A stretch of 54,038 nucleotides of DNA from CAYZAK01 sp964476445 (GCA_964476445.1 CAYZAK010000008.1:1-54038); one strand, 5' to 3'. Shown: positions 17,463 through 26,506, counted from the stretch's first letter. Notes: a model not told the origin generated them from the letters alone. Translations and numbers: made by a program.

Positions 17463-18578
17463 ATGGGTTTTAAAAATATAAAGAAACATTTAAATATAGA
17501 CGATATTCATGTAGATGTGCCCATTGTCCAGGGTGGGATGGGCGTATGCGTATCTCTTTCGGGGCTGGCTTCAGCTGTTGCCCAGCAGGGAGGGGTGGGA
17601 GTGATATCAGCTACCGGAATAGGAATGAGAGAGGCTGATTTTCTTTCTGATTTTATGAAAGCCAACCGCAGAGCTCTTAAAAAGCATATACGTCGGGCCA
17701 AAAGCCGGACTTCCGGGGTTATCGGAATAAATTTAATGGTAGCTTTATCCGATTACGCCGAGCTTTTTAAAACTTCTTATGAGGAGGGAGCGGATGTGGT
17801 ATTTGTCGGTGCCGGTCTTCCCCGACGAATTCCTAAAACAGTTTCCATTGACACAGTTAAAAATTCTCCTACTAAGTTTGTACCTATAGTTTCTTCCCGT
17901 CGTGCGGCAAAAATAATTTTTAGAGCGTGGGACCGAAATTATGATTATATTCCCGACGGAGTTGTAGTGGAAGGGCCAAAAGCCGGGGGGCATCTTGGGT
18001 TTAAAAAAGAACAGATTAATTCATCTCAGTACAGACTGGAAAATATTCTTCCCGAAGTGATTGAAGAGATTAAAAAGTACCGGGAAAAATACAATAAAAA
18101 TATACCGGTAATAGCTTCCGGAGGTATATACACCGGAGAGGATATTGATAAATACATGAATATGGGAGCCGAGGCAGTTCAGCTTGGCACCAGATTTGTG
18201 GCTACCGAAGAATGCGATGCATCCTTGGGTTTTAAGGAAAGTTATGTAAAGTGTAATAAAGAAGATATTGCCATTATAGATTCTCCGGTGGGATTGCCGG
18301 GACGAGCTATAAATAATAAATTTCTACAGAGAATAGCTAACGGTCACAGTCAAAAATTTACCTGTCCGGGAAAATGTCTTAAAAGCTGTAAGTTTAAGGA
18401 AGCCCCGTACTGTATTTGTCTTGCTCTTACGGAAGCCTGTGTAGGGAACCTGGATGAGGGTTTTGCTTTTGCCGGGGAAAATGCTTTCAGAATAGAGGAA
18501 ATCACTACGGTTAAAGAACTTTTCCGGGAACTTATTGAGAGTTCTGATATACTTTCCGATTCTCGAACTTCAGAATAA
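17463..18578 (+). CDS. Nitronate monooxygenase/2-nitropropane dioxygenase family flavoprotein
   Basis: About 371 residues from the ATG at 17463; the frame is open back to an ATG at 17382, but family members begin close to the VDVPIVQGGMGVCVS motif, so the shorter form is preferred. TIM-barrel FMN enzyme: GGMGVCVSLSGLASAVAQQGG at the first strand, VEGPKAGGHLG with the flavin/catalytic loop, PVIASGGIYTGEDI and GAEAVQLGTRFVATEE at the phosphate-binding end. The C-terminal cysteine cluster (CPGKCLKSC... APYCICLAL) is typical of clostridial-type members. Oxidises alkyl nitronates such as propionate 3-nitronate, or acts as a related enoyl reductase; the physiological substrate here is unknown. Confidence 0.85.
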   Translation: MGFKNIKKHLNIDDIHVDVPIVQGGMGVCVSLSGLASAVAQQGGVGVISATGIGMREADFLSDFMKANRRALKKHIRRAKSRTSGVIGINLMVALSDYAELFKTSYEEGADVVFVGAGLPRRIPKTVSIDTVKNSPTKFVPIVSSRRAAKIIFRAWDRNYDYIPDGVVVEGPKAGGHLGFKKEQINSSQYRLENILPEVIEEIKKYREKYNKNIPVIASGGIYTGEDIDKYMNMGAEAVQLGTRFVATEECDASLGFKESYVKCNKEDIAIIDSPVGLPGRAINNKFLQRIANGHSQKFTCPGKCLKSCKFKEAPYCICLALTEACVGNLDEGFAFAGENAFRIEEITTVKELFRELIESSDILSDSRTSE

Positions 18579-18601
18579 CTATACTTTATTCTTTAAAAAT
18601 T

Positions 18602-18892
18602 TTAGATAATTTCTTCTAAAGGCTGAATAAAAATTTTTACGCCTTTGGACTGATTTTCCTGCTTAAAATTTTTAAGTTTTTTTACCAGTTCGTTTTTTTT
18701 GTTTTCATCGCAGGCGACAATAATTGCGTGGTTAACTCCCGGCCAGACATGAGTATTTAACCGCGGGCCGGAGGTTTTCCCCTTACCGTGTATCCTTGGT
18801 ATTTTGGTATATCCCTCTATCCGGCAGGAGTTAAGACATTTCTGTACTTTGCTTTCTATGGCAGCGTTATAGATTACGGTTATAAGTTTCAA
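18602..18892 (-). CDS. Small PII-like (PG0541-type) transporter-associated protein
   Basis: 96 residues with a ferredoxin-like/PII-type pattern: MKLITVIYNAAIESKVQKCL at the first strand and helix, then RIHGKGKTSGPRLNTHVWPG in the loop region, and HAIIVACDE later. Proteins of this type are repeatedly encoded next to RND pumps and have been named for that association; what they sense is not established. It is the last gene of the efflux operon, overlapping the pump gene by four bases (ATGA), so stoichiometric co-expression is likely. A T-loop-like stretch (about residues 35-50) could carry a ligand or contact the pump (inference). Confidence 0.72.
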   Translation of the reverse strand: MKLITVIYNAAIESKVQKCLNSCRIEGYTKIPRIHGKGKTSGPRLNTHVWPGVNHAIIVACDENKKNELVKKLKNFKQENQSKGVKIFIQPLEEII

Positions 18893-21800
18893 AACGAACC
18901 TCCTTTTTTACCCAGATGGGATTCAAATATGGTGTATATCACCGGAATAACTATTAATATCAGTACTGTTGCGGCTAAAAGTCCTCCTACAACAGCCCGG
19001 GCCAGCGGATATCTTAATTCCGCCCCTTCCCCCAGCCCAATAGCCATGGGTACAAGCGCCAGCATGGTAGTAAAAGCAGTCATAAGAACCGGTCGCAACC
19101 TTTTCTGGCCTCCTGTAATAACGGCCTGATTTAAATTTAGCCCCCGGGCCCGGAGCAGATTAATATAGTCCACCAGTACTATAGAATTATTTACCACAAT
19201 TCCGGTGAGCATGATTATACCTATAAGAGAGATAACCGATAAACTGGTCCCGGTGAAAAAAAACAGGACAATAACCCCGATAAGGGCCAGGGGGATGGAG
19301 AACATTACTATAAACGGATCCAGCAGGGATTCAAACTGGGATGCCATGACCATATAAACCAGGATAACCGCCCCCAGAAAGGCCAGGCCCAGCCAGAAAA
19401 AAGATTCTCGCTGTTCTTGGGCTTCTCCGGCCATTCTAACTATGAACCCCGGGGGTAAGTTTATTTCTTCAAGTTGAGTATCGATAAGAGCGCTAATTCC
19501 TCCCAGATCCCGTCCGGTGAAATCAGCGCTGACGGTTACCAGTCTGCTCTGATTTTTTCTTTCAATAGACACCGGTCCCATGGCCGGTCTAATATGGGAA
19601 AAAGACTTTAACTTTACCGGAGTTCCCCCTGCCCGGGCTACCGGCAGATTTTCAAGTTGCTGTATATCTTTTCTATCCTCTTCTTTTAATCTTACGGTAA
19701 TAGGATATTCATTCCCCCTTATTCTTAAATAACCTGCTGTTTGGCCCCGGACGTAGGCTTCTATTTGTCCGGCAATAGCGGCGGGGTTAAGTCCCAGCAT
19801 CCCGGCTTTTTTCCGGTCTATATCAATATTGTATTCCGGTCTGGTTTCTTCTAAAGATATGTTGATATCGCTTATTGTGGATATATTTTCAAGGATTTGT
19901 TCAACTTTTCTGGACAGGTTTTTAGCTGTATCCAGATCGTAACCGTAAATTTCTACTTCAATAGAGTCTCCGCCTCCCATTAATCCGCCCATTAATCTTC
20001 CGCTGCCGAATCTTATTTCAGTGCCGGTAATATCTTTAAGTTTACTCCGCAAATCTGAAGTTATCTCCCCTTGAGTTCTATCCCGTTGGGAAAGATCCAC
20101 CAGTTCTAGAGATATTTGGGCAACGTGAGAGCCGGTCCGTCCCCCACCACCTCCGGGACCTCCGCCGGGGCCAACGCGGGTTCTTGAACTTTGTATTTCG
20201 GGAATAGAGTTAAATACTATATCTTCTATCTGTTCAGTTTTTTTAATAGTGGTGTCAAGATTAGTTCCTACCGGCATTTCAATATTGATATCCACCGACC
20301 CCTGATCTACCCGGGGCATAAATTCAGTGGGTACCCATCTAAGAGGAAAAACGGCCAGTATGCTGGCAATAAATAAAATAAGTACGGTAAAAATAACCAG
20401 TTTGCGGTGTCCCAGAGCCCATCTTATAACCTTGCCGTAATAATTTTCCATACATCGGATAAAGTTCTCGGAAAATCTGGAAATTTTTCGGGAGGGAGTT
20501 TTTTTATCTTTTAACTTTAAGAGTATGGAGCTTAACAGGGGGATTAAAGATAAAGCCACAAATAAGGATACTGCAAGTGATAGGGTTACGGTTATGGCCT
20601 GCTCTTTAAATAAAACTCCGGCAATTCCAGGTATAAAAAATATGGGTAAAAACACAACAATTGTAGTGAGGGTGGAAGCGATAATGGGCATGGCCACTTC
20701 ATTGGTTCCCCATACGGCGCTTTCGGCCATCGTTTCCCCTTCTTCCCTGTGTCGAAAAATATTTTCAAGTACAACAACGGAGTTGTCCACAAGCATACCA
20801 ACCACCAGGGCCAGACCGCCCAGGGACATAACATTGAGAGTTACGCCGCCGGCTCTCATAGCGGTGAAACATGATATAATGGAAATCGGGATGGCCAGGG
20901 CAATTATAAAAGTGGCTCTTAAATTTCTTAAGAAAAAAAGCAGAATAATTATAGCCAGCAGGCCTCCCTGTACGGCTACTGCCCCTAAATCTTCTATGGA
21001 TTTTTCAATAAATTCCGAGGTGTCAGTTAAAATGTTAAATTCTACTCCCCGTGGAAGTTCGGTTTTTATTCGGGGAATAGCTTCCTTGACATTTCTGGCT
21101 GCCTGAACGGTATTTGCTCCGGATTGTCGTTGGATGACAAGCATAACTGCCGGTTCTCCGTTCATTTTCATCTGGTTTACCGGTTCTTTGTATGTGTTTC
21201 TCAATTGGGCCACATCGGTTAAAAACAGGGGCGCGCCATTTTTAACATCTATAATAATGTCGTTCATATCAGCCATGTCTTTAAATTCACTGTCGGTTCT
21301 TATGAGGTATTCTCTTTTATCGGTTTTAATGTCACCGGCCGGACGGCTTATATTTTCACTTCCAATTGCGGAGATAATCCGGGTTATAGGGATGTTGAGA
21401 GATTCTATCCCCGCCCGGTCCAAATCCACCCGTATTTCCCGTTCCCGGCCGCCGCCGGTGGTAACCGAAGCGATTCCTTCGACGTTCTCCAGTCTGGGTT
21501 CAACTACATTTTCGGAAAGTTCTCTCATCTGGGCCCTGTCCATTGGACCGCTTAGCCCGATAAACATAATAGGCAACATTGAAAAATCAAATTTAAATAC
21601 CATGGGTGAGGTGGCTTCATCGGGAAGTGATCTTCCCAGTATATCCATAGTTGACCGTATATCGGCTACGGCGGAATCCATATTCGTTCCCCATTCAAAT
21701 TCAACCGTAGTAACACTGCGGCCCTCCCTTACCGATGAGGATATCTCTTCAACCCGGTCTATGGCCGCTACGCCCTGCTCGACATGCCGGGTAATAAGGT

Positions 21801-21981
21801 TTTCCATTTCTAACGGTCCTACGCCTTCGTAGGTTATCTGAATTGTGGCTGCCGGATAGGTTAAATCGGGAAGAAGTTCGGGCTGGAGCTGAAAAAAAGA
21901 TACTAAACCTATCCCCACGATACCGATAAAAATCATAATAAAGGTTACTTTTCTTTTAACTGCGAGTTGGTATAATTTCAT
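18889..21981 (-). CDS. RND-family efflux pump, inner-membrane subunit (AcrB/SwrC-like)
   Basis: 1030 residues, the expected size for a hydrophobe/amphiphile efflux RND pump with 12 membrane segments and two large periplasmic loops. Visible marks: TYPAATIQITYEGVGPLEME near the N-terminus, GMLVDNSVVVLENIFRH in TM4 (one proton-relay aspartate, asparagine in the neighbouring place, as in many SwrC-like pumps), and LTGIVVNNSIVLVDYINLLR in TM10. A glycine-rich loop (GPGGGPGGGGGRTG) sits near residue 605. Proton-driven export of drugs or lipids through the outer-membrane partner. Overlaps the adaptor gene by ATGA. Substrate cannot be told from sequence. Confidence 0.95.
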   Translation of the reverse strand: MKLYQLAVKRKVTFIMIFIGIVGIGLVSFFQLQPELLPDLTYPAATIQITYEGVGPLEMENLITRHVEQGVAAIDRVEEISSSVREGRSVTTVEFEWGTNMDSAVADIRSTMDILGRSLPDEATSPMVFKFDFSMLPIMFIGLSGPMDRAQMRELSENVVEPRLENVEGIASVTTGGGREREIRVDLDRAGIESLNIPITRIISAIGSENISRPAGDIKTDKREYLIRTDSEFKDMADMNDIIIDVKNGAPLFLTDVAQLRNTYKEPVNQMKMNGEPAVMLVIQRQSGANTVQAARNVKEAIPRIKTELPRGVEFNILTDTSEFIEKSIEDLGAVAVQGGLLAIIILLFFLRNLRATFIIALAIPISIISCFTAMRAGGVTLNVMSLGGLALVVGMLVDNSVVVLENIFRHREEGETMAESAVWGTNEVAMPIIASTLTTIVVFLPIFFIPGIAGVLFKEQAITVTLSLAVSLFVALSLIPLLSSILLKLKDKKTPSRKISRFSENFIRCMENYYGKVIRWALGHRKLVIFTVLILFIASILAVFPLRWVPTEFMPRVDQGSVDINIEMPVGTNLDTTIKKTEQIEDIVFNSIPEIQSSRTRVGPGGGPGGGGGRTGSHVAQISLELVDLSQRDRTQGEITSDLRSKLKDITGTEIRFGSGRLMGGLMGGGDSIEVEIYGYDLDTAKNLSRKVEQILENISTISDINISLEETRPEYNIDIDRKKAGMLGLNPAAIAGQIEAYVRGQTAGYLRIRGNEYPITVRLKEEDRKDIQQLENLPVARAGGTPVKLKSFSHIRPAMGPVSIERKNQSRLVTVSADFTGRDLGGISALIDTQLEEINLPPGFIVRMAGEAQEQRESFFWLGLAFLGAVILVYMVMASQFESLLDPFIVMFSIPLALIGVIVLFFFTGTSLSVISLIGIIMLTGIVVNNSIVLVDYINLLRARGLNLNQAVITGGQKRLRPVLMTAFTTMLALVPMAIGLGEGAELRYPLARAVVGGLLAATVLILIVIPVIYTIFESHLGKKGGSF

Positions 21982-22883
21982 TGAGTGATTTTTCTTATCG
22001 GTTCACCGTCTTGGATAAAATGATGTCCGTCAACTATAATTTCATCCACGTTTTTAAGACCGGAAAGTACCTCAATTTTATGGTTGCTCAAAATACCAGT
22101 TTCTAAATCTTGTTTAACCGCTTGACCATCTTTAAAAACAAAAACGTGGGAAGTATCCTCATCAATATCATGTAAAACTGCATCCTCCGGTATCAACAAG
22201 GCCTGTTCTTTTACTGAGCTTATTACGGTAATATCGGCAAACATCCCGGGTTTTAATTTATTATTGTTATTATTAATAACAGCCTGGGCCTGTGCGGTTC
22301 TGGTAAGTTCATCTAAAGCAAGACTTAAACGGTTAACTTTACCGGTAAATATTTCAGAAGGATAAGCATCCACCCGGGCTCTTATTTTATTATCCCGGTT
22401 GACGGCGCTGGTATCTTTTGAGGAAACCGTGAAGTCAATTTTAACTTTGTCCAGCCCGGCTATCAGGGCAACCGGAGTTTCAGGAGCAATTTTATCCCCG
22501 GTATCCGAATAAATGCGGGCCACCAGTCCGTCCAGGGGAGTTCTTATTTTAATGTGCTCATAGTCGGAGCCCGTTATTTCCCTGTCTAAGAGAGCAATCA
22601 CCTGACCCTTTTTAACCGCATCGCCTTCGACAACAGAAAGTTTAACCAATCGTCCCGGGGCTTCGGAGAATATTCTAAACTGGTCTTTACCTTTTACGGT
22701 ACCAACAAAAGCGGCGGTTTCCTCTATACTGCCGTAGACAGGTTTTTCAGTTAGGACCGGCCGGGCCTGCTCCGGCCGGGCGTTTTGTCTTTGGGTCTCA
22801 GATTTTTGAAGAGTGGTAACTCTTAAGCCAATTAATCCTCCGAATACCAACAATCCTGTTATAAATATTATTTTTTTAGACAT
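21978..22883 (-). CDS. Efflux RND periplasmic adaptor (membrane fusion protein), lacking the alpha-hairpin
   Basis: 301 residues, short for the family. N-terminal membrane anchor (5-21), first half of the lipoyl domain (about 60-100, LSVVEGDAVKKGQVIALLD), second half (about 110-145, IRTPLDGLVARIYSDTGDKI), beta-barrel and membrane-proximal domains to the end (ALLIPEDAVL). Only about ten residues join the two lipoyl halves, so the long helical hairpin that normally docks on TolC is absent, as described for BesA of Borrelia. It bridges the pump and the outer-membrane channel encoded on either side of it. Its start shares a single base with the stop of the TolC-like gene. Confidence 0.9.
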   Translation of the reverse strand: MSKKIIFITGLLVFGGLIGLRVTTLQKSETQRQNARPEQARPVLTEKPVYGSIEETAAFVGTVKGKDQFRIFSEAPGRLVKLSVVEGDAVKKGQVIALLDREITGSDYEHIKIRTPLDGLVARIYSDTGDKIAPETPVALIAGLDKVKIDFTVSSKDTSAVNRDNKIRARVDAYPSEIFTGKVNRLSLALDELTRTAQAQAVINNNNNKLKPGMFADITVISSVKEQALLIPEDAVLHDIDEDTSHVFVFKDGQAVKQDLETGILSNHKIEVLSGLKNVDEIIVDGHHFIQDGEPIRKITQ

Positions 22884-24217
22884 TAATGTTCTCCTCCGGT
22901 AATTTTTTTTAACCGGGCAAGAGCAGTAAAATAATCTGATTTTGCCCGGAGTAAATTCAGCTGTGCACGGGTGGCCGCCAGGCGGGTATCCATAAATTCA
23001 AGATTAGATATTAAACCGTTTTTATAACGGGTTCCGGCTATATCTAAAGCCTCTCTGGCCTGACTGACATTTTTAACCTGGGACTGAATAGTCTCTTTTT
23101 CTCGGTTTAATTTAAGTACGGCATTTTCCGCTGCCAGAATAATGTTTTTCTTAACTTCCTGTAGTGTATGTTCTATCTTATATACATTAGCCCGTGCCGA
23201 TTTGATTTTTCCACGGGTGGCAAAACCGGTAAACAGTGGAAGTTCTACGGACAGCATAATACTCCAGCTTTCCCCCCACTCATCAATTCCCCGGTCCGGT
23301 CGGTCATAGTTATAGTTGTAAAGGGCAAAAATATTCGGGTATCTTTCAGATCGGGCAACTGTTAAATTTTTTTGAACCATTTTATTTTGAATTTTCAGAG
23401 CCTGTATACTGGGATTGTTTTTTAAAGTTTTACTGATTTCTTTATTCGGTTCAAACTTTTTAAATTCATGATTGCGGGTATCAAAAGTATCTTTCAACTC
23501 TATAGTTTTATTCATATCAATTCCCAGAAGGGCCTTAAGAGCCGATCTGGTCTGCCGGTACCGGTTGTTGGCTTCTGTAAGGTCTGGTCTCTGATTATCC
23601 AACTCCACCCGGGCTCTTAAGAGCTCCAGTCTGGATGCCAGACCGTTTTCATATCTTATTTCTGTCTGGAGTACATGTTCCTCTATCTGGCGGCTAACCT
23701 CCCGGTTTAATTCCAACAGGTCTTTGGTCAGAAGGGCCCGGTAATAGGCCTCTTTCACCTTAAAGATAAGCTCGTTTTTTTCGGCCCGGTAATTAGTTTG
23801 CTGTAATTTAAGGTTATCCCGGGACCGCCGGTAGTTGCTGTAATTCCTGAATCCTGTAAAAAGGGGTTGTCTTACCGAACCGGTTATAGAAAAGCGGTCC
23901 CTGCCCAGGGACTCTGATATCATTCTTCCGGTCAGAGGATCTATCCCGGCGGTGGTTTGCATCTTTTGGTCCAGATAAACGTGAGAGCCGCTTACCGAAA
24001 GGGAAGGAAAAAACCCGGCCCGGGCGGTTATCAATCCCCCACGGGCTTCTTTAATGTTTTTTCTGGCGGCTTTTAAACTGTCATTTCTTTCCAGACTTAT
24101 TGATACTGCCCTGTCAATATCCAGATTTAGAGCGGCTTCTTTTTGACCGGCCTGAAGTTCTGAAAATGTAAAACCGGCTATCAATATTAGTATAATTTTT
24201 ATTTGAAATCTACTCAT
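22883..24217 (-). CDS. TolC-family outer-membrane efflux channel
   Basis: 444 residues. Signal peptide about 1-23, then the internal duplication of OEP domains: LNLDIDRAVSISLERNDSLK and later repeat helices, with RYENGLASRLELLRARVEL in the first half and RYKNGLISNLEFMDTRLAAT in the second. Beta strands GSVRQPLFTGFRN and SVELPLFTGFATRG form the membrane barrel. It makes the exit duct for the RND pump encoded downstream. Overlaps the 3' end of the marR-type gene by eight bases, so regulator and pump parts are co-transcribed. Confidence 0.93.
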   Translation of the reverse strand: MSRFQIKIILILIAGFTFSELQAGQKEAALNLDIDRAVSISLERNDSLKAARKNIKEARGGLITARAGFFPSLSVSGSHVYLDQKMQTTAGIDPLTGRMISESLGRDRFSITGSVRQPLFTGFRNYSNYRRSRDNLKLQQTNYRAEKNELIFKVKEAYYRALLTKDLLELNREVSRQIEEHVLQTEIRYENGLASRLELLRARVELDNQRPDLTEANNRYRQTRSALKALLGIDMNKTIELKDTFDTRNHEFKKFEPNKEISKTLKNNPSIQALKIQNKMVQKNLTVARSERYPNIFALYNYNYDRPDRGIDEWGESWSIMLSVELPLFTGFATRGKIKSARANVYKIEHTLQEVKKNIILAAENAVLKLNREKETIQSQVKNVSQAREALDIAGTRYKNGLISNLEFMDTRLAATRAQLNLLRAKSDYFTALARLKKITGGEH

Positions 24218-24659
24218 ATTTAGTTACTATCCGGTATATATTTTCTATGGACTTAATGAACTGTTCTCTGTCCCGGGGATTAAAATTACGTAATATTTTT
24301 TTAAATTCTTCCCGTTGATGTTTTTTAAATTGATCAATAACTTTTTTTCCGACCCCGGTTAAAGATACTCGGACAACTCTCCGGTCCTCCGGATCTCTTT
24401 TACGGGTGATAAAGCTGTTCTCTACCAAGAAATCGATGAAATGGGTTATCATGGAGTTAGAAAATTGCATTCTTTGAGAAAGGTAACTTAAACTGGGAGG
24501 CCTGTCGCAGTGATAAATTATTTTTAACATCAATAACTGGGGTAAACTCAATCCGATTCGGTGGAGTATATTTCCCGGTTTAATATTAAAGATCTTTTTC
24601 ATTTTGGGATTAATTGAAAAAGTTTTATCTAAAAATTTTTTAGTTTCTTTTGATTCCAT
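24210..24659 (-). CDS. MarR-family transcriptional regulator of the efflux operon
   Basis: 149 residues with the MarR winged-helix core: LPQLLMLKIIYHCDRPPSLS, SYLSQRMQFSNSMITHFIDF as recognition helix, and the wing RKRDPEDRRVVRVSLTGVG with the conserved D-R-R (92-94). First gene of the operon marR-tolC-adaptor-pump-PII, so it almost certainly autorepresses the pump and is released by a pump substrate or stress signal. A palindrome at 24678-24696 lies 19 bases before its start codon. Confidence 0.92.
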   Translation of the reverse strand: MESKETKKFLDKTFSINPKMKKIFNIKPGNILHRIGLSLPQLLMLKIIYHCDRPPSLSYLSQRMQFSNSMITHFIDFLVENSFITRKRDPEDRRVVRVSLTGVGKKVIDQFKKHQREEFKKILRNFNPRDREQFIKSIENIYRIVTKYE

Positions 24660-24677
24660 AATGTTTCAATATTCAAA

Positions 24678-24706
24678 TATTTTAATTATTAAAATAAATT
24701 TGTCAA
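24678..24706 (-). promoter_or_regulatory. Promoter and putative MarR operator of the efflux operon
   Basis: On the minus strand a consensus TTGACA sits at 24706-24701. Covering the expected -10 region is a perfect palindrome, TATTTTAAT-T-ATTAAAATA (24678-24696), nine bases in each arm around one central base. MarR dimers bind such short palindromes. The sequence is AT-rich, so a chance palindrome is possible. Confidence 0.55.
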
Positions 24707-24747
24707 ATAAAATATTTGGTTCGGGAATTCAATATTTTAGTGAAAAA

Positions 24748-24776
24748 TTGAAAATGATTTGTTTTTTTTGTATAAT
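24748..24776 (+). promoter_or_regulatory. Strong sigma70-type promoter for glmU-prs-rplY-pth
   Basis: TTGAAA at 24748-24753, exactly 17 bases, then a perfect TATAAT at 24771-24776. A transcript would start near 24783, giving a 25-base leader to the ATG at 24808. Confidence 0.75.
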
Positions 24777-24807
24777 GCTAAGCTGAAATTTAATTTATGG
24801 TGTATTT

Positions 24808-25551
24808 ATGGATAAAAATCTTAATTTAGTCGTCCTTGCCGGAGGCCGGGGAAAGAGGATGAAATCTTCCCTCCCTAAACCCCTCAAAAAAATTGGGGAA
24901 AAAAGTATGCTTCAGAGAATAGTAAAGGCGGGAAAAGAATTAAAACCGATCCGGTTGGTTGTCGTTGAATCCAATGGCCGGGTAAAAAAAGCCGCCCGGA
25001 GGATGGAATGTATTACTGTACGGCAAAAAAGACCTCTGGGCACCGCAGATGCATTGAAAGTAGCTCTGGGAAAATGTACGGCGGATGGAAACATTCTGGT
25101 GACCTGCGCTGATATTCCCCTTATCTCCCCCCGGGATTTAAAGGAACTTCTTTTAAAACATTGCCGGGAAGACAGTTACGTAACCGTTCTTGCTGCAAAA
25201 GTTGAGGATCCTTCGGGGTACGGCAGGCTGGTTATAGAAGATGGCCGGGTTGAAAAGATAGTTGAAGAAAAAGAAGCGACCCCGGAAGAAAAAAATATAG
25301 ATTTAGTAAACAGCGGAATATACTGCTTTAAACGGAAAAACTTAAAGAAATATCTTAATATGGTCGAAAAATCCTCGGTTACCGGAGAATATTACTTGAC
25401 CGATTTGGTAGAAATTGTAATAAATAAAGACTTGGATGTACACTATGAAATTGGAAATAGAAGGCAGGTGATGGGGGTTAATACCCCCGAACAATTGGAA
25501 AAAGCACATAATTATCTTGAGAGACTAAAAGAAGGGAAAAATAATGGATAA
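24808..25551 (+). CDS. glmU: GlmU-type N-acetylglucosamine-1-phosphate uridyltransferase, single domain
   Basis: 247 residues covering only the N-terminal pyrophosphorylase half of GlmU. The nucleotide loop LAGGRGKRMKSSLPKPL (10-26) with the catalytic arginine and lysine is intact, as are RPLGTADALKVAL, VTCADIPLIS, DPSGYGRLV, KIVEEKEATPEE, LVNSGIYCF and GEYYLTDLVEI, all diagnostic of GlmU. Usual GlmU is about 450 residues with a left-handed beta-helix acetyltransferase; that half is missing and no remnant follows. It would form UDP-GlcNAc from GlcNAc-1-phosphate if another enzyme supplies it. Synteny with prs and pth is as in Firmicutes. Overlaps prs by eight bases. Confidence 0.85.
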   Translation: MDKNLNLVVLAGGRGKRMKSSLPKPLKKIGEKSMLQRIVKAGKELKPIRLVVVESNGRVKKAARRMECITVRQKRPLGTADALKVALGKCTADGNILVTCADIPLISPRDLKELLLKHCREDSYVTVLAAKVEDPSGYGRLVIEDGRVEKIVEEKEATPEEKNIDLVNSGIYCFKRKNLKKYLNMVEKSSVTGEYYLTDLVEIVINKDLDVHYEIGNRRQVMGVNTPEQLEKAHNYLERLKEGKNNG

Positions 25552-26482
25552 TAAAATGAAAATATTTTCCGGTAATTCTAACAGGAAGTTATCCGAAAAG
25601 ATATGTAATTATCTGGGGGTCAAAATAAGTAAAGCCCATGTTGGTGAATTTTCAGATGGGGAATGCAGAATTAAAATTTACGAAAACGCCCGGGGTACAG
25701 ATGCTTTTGTGGTTCAGAGTACTTCGCCGCCGGTAAATAAAAATTTAATGGAACTTTTGATTATGATTGACGCCCTAAAGCGGGCCTCGGCCAAAAGAAT
25801 TACAGCGGTTGTACCATATTTCGGGTATGCCAGACAGGATAGAAAAGAAAGCCCCCGGGTGCCCATAACCGCCAAACTGGTATCAAATATGATAGAAAAG
25901 GCCGGAGCGGACCGGCTTCTAGTCATGGATATTCACGCCCAGCAAATTCAGGGTTTTTTTGATTGTCCGGTGGATAATATTTTAGCTTTTCCGGTAATAA
26001 TAGATTATTTAAATAATTTTGATCTACGTAAGTTAACCGTTGTTGCTCCGGACTCTGGGGGAGTGGAGAGGGCCAGGAACTTGGCCAAAAAAATACGGGC
26101 GGACCTGGTGGTAGTGGATAAACGCCGCCCCGAGCCCAATGTCTCTAAAGTTTATAATGTTGTGGGGGATGTAAAGAACAAGGATACCCTTATTTTAGAT
26201 GATATGGCTGATACTGCCGGAACGCTAACTGAAATCACCGACGCTTTAAAGGATAACGGAGCCCGCAAGGTGTATGCGGCCTGTACTCACGGCGTCCTTT
26301 CCGGAGATGCGGTAAAGAAGATAGAAGGCAGTCAGCTGGAAAAAGTTATAATAACCGATACCATAGATACCGGTAAAAAGAAAAAGAATTCAAATATTAA
26401 GATATTGTCAGTATCAGAATTACTGGGGGAGGCTATCCGGAGGATACACGAGGAGACTTCGGTCAGCGATTTGTTTGTATAA
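25544..26482 (+). CDS. prs: Ribose-phosphate pyrophosphokinase
   Basis: 312 residues, standard class I PRPP synthase length. Flexible loop and ATP site (YFGYARQDRKESPRVPITAK), MDIHAQQIQGFFDCPVDN, the PRPP loop LILDDMADTAGTL and APDSGGVERARNLA are all present. Makes PRPP from ribose-5-phosphate and ATP for nucleotides, histidine and tryptophan. The ATG at 25544 has AAGGG seven bases upstream inside the end of glmU, which supports it over the ATG four codons later. UDP-GlcNAc and PRPP supply being co-transcribed with translation genes is a common bacterial arrangement. Confidence 0.97.
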   Translation: MDNKMKIFSGNSNRKLSEKICNYLGVKISKAHVGEFSDGECRIKIYENARGTDAFVVQSTSPPVNKNLMELLIMIDALKRASAKRITAVVPYFGYARQDRKESPRVPITAKLVSNMIEKAGADRLLVMDIHAQQIQGFFDCPVDNILAFPVIIDYLNNFDLRKLTVVAPDSGGVERARNLAKKIRADLVVVDKRRPEPNVSKVYNVVGDVKNKDTLILDDMADTAGTLTEITDALKDNGARKVYAACTHGVLSGDAVKKIEGSQLEKVIITDTIDTGKKKKNSNIKILSVSELLGEAIRRIHEETSVSDLFV

Positions 26483-26506
26483 GAAAATTTAAAAAGGAGA
26501 GCATAT

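Noticed and set aside
21134..21832. A 232-residue open frame on the plus strand inside the RND pump gene, and a second one at 20525-21106
   Set aside because: Both lie fully opposite a well-supported pump gene, have serine- and isoleucine-rich shadow-like translations, no ribosome binding site and no recognisable motif.
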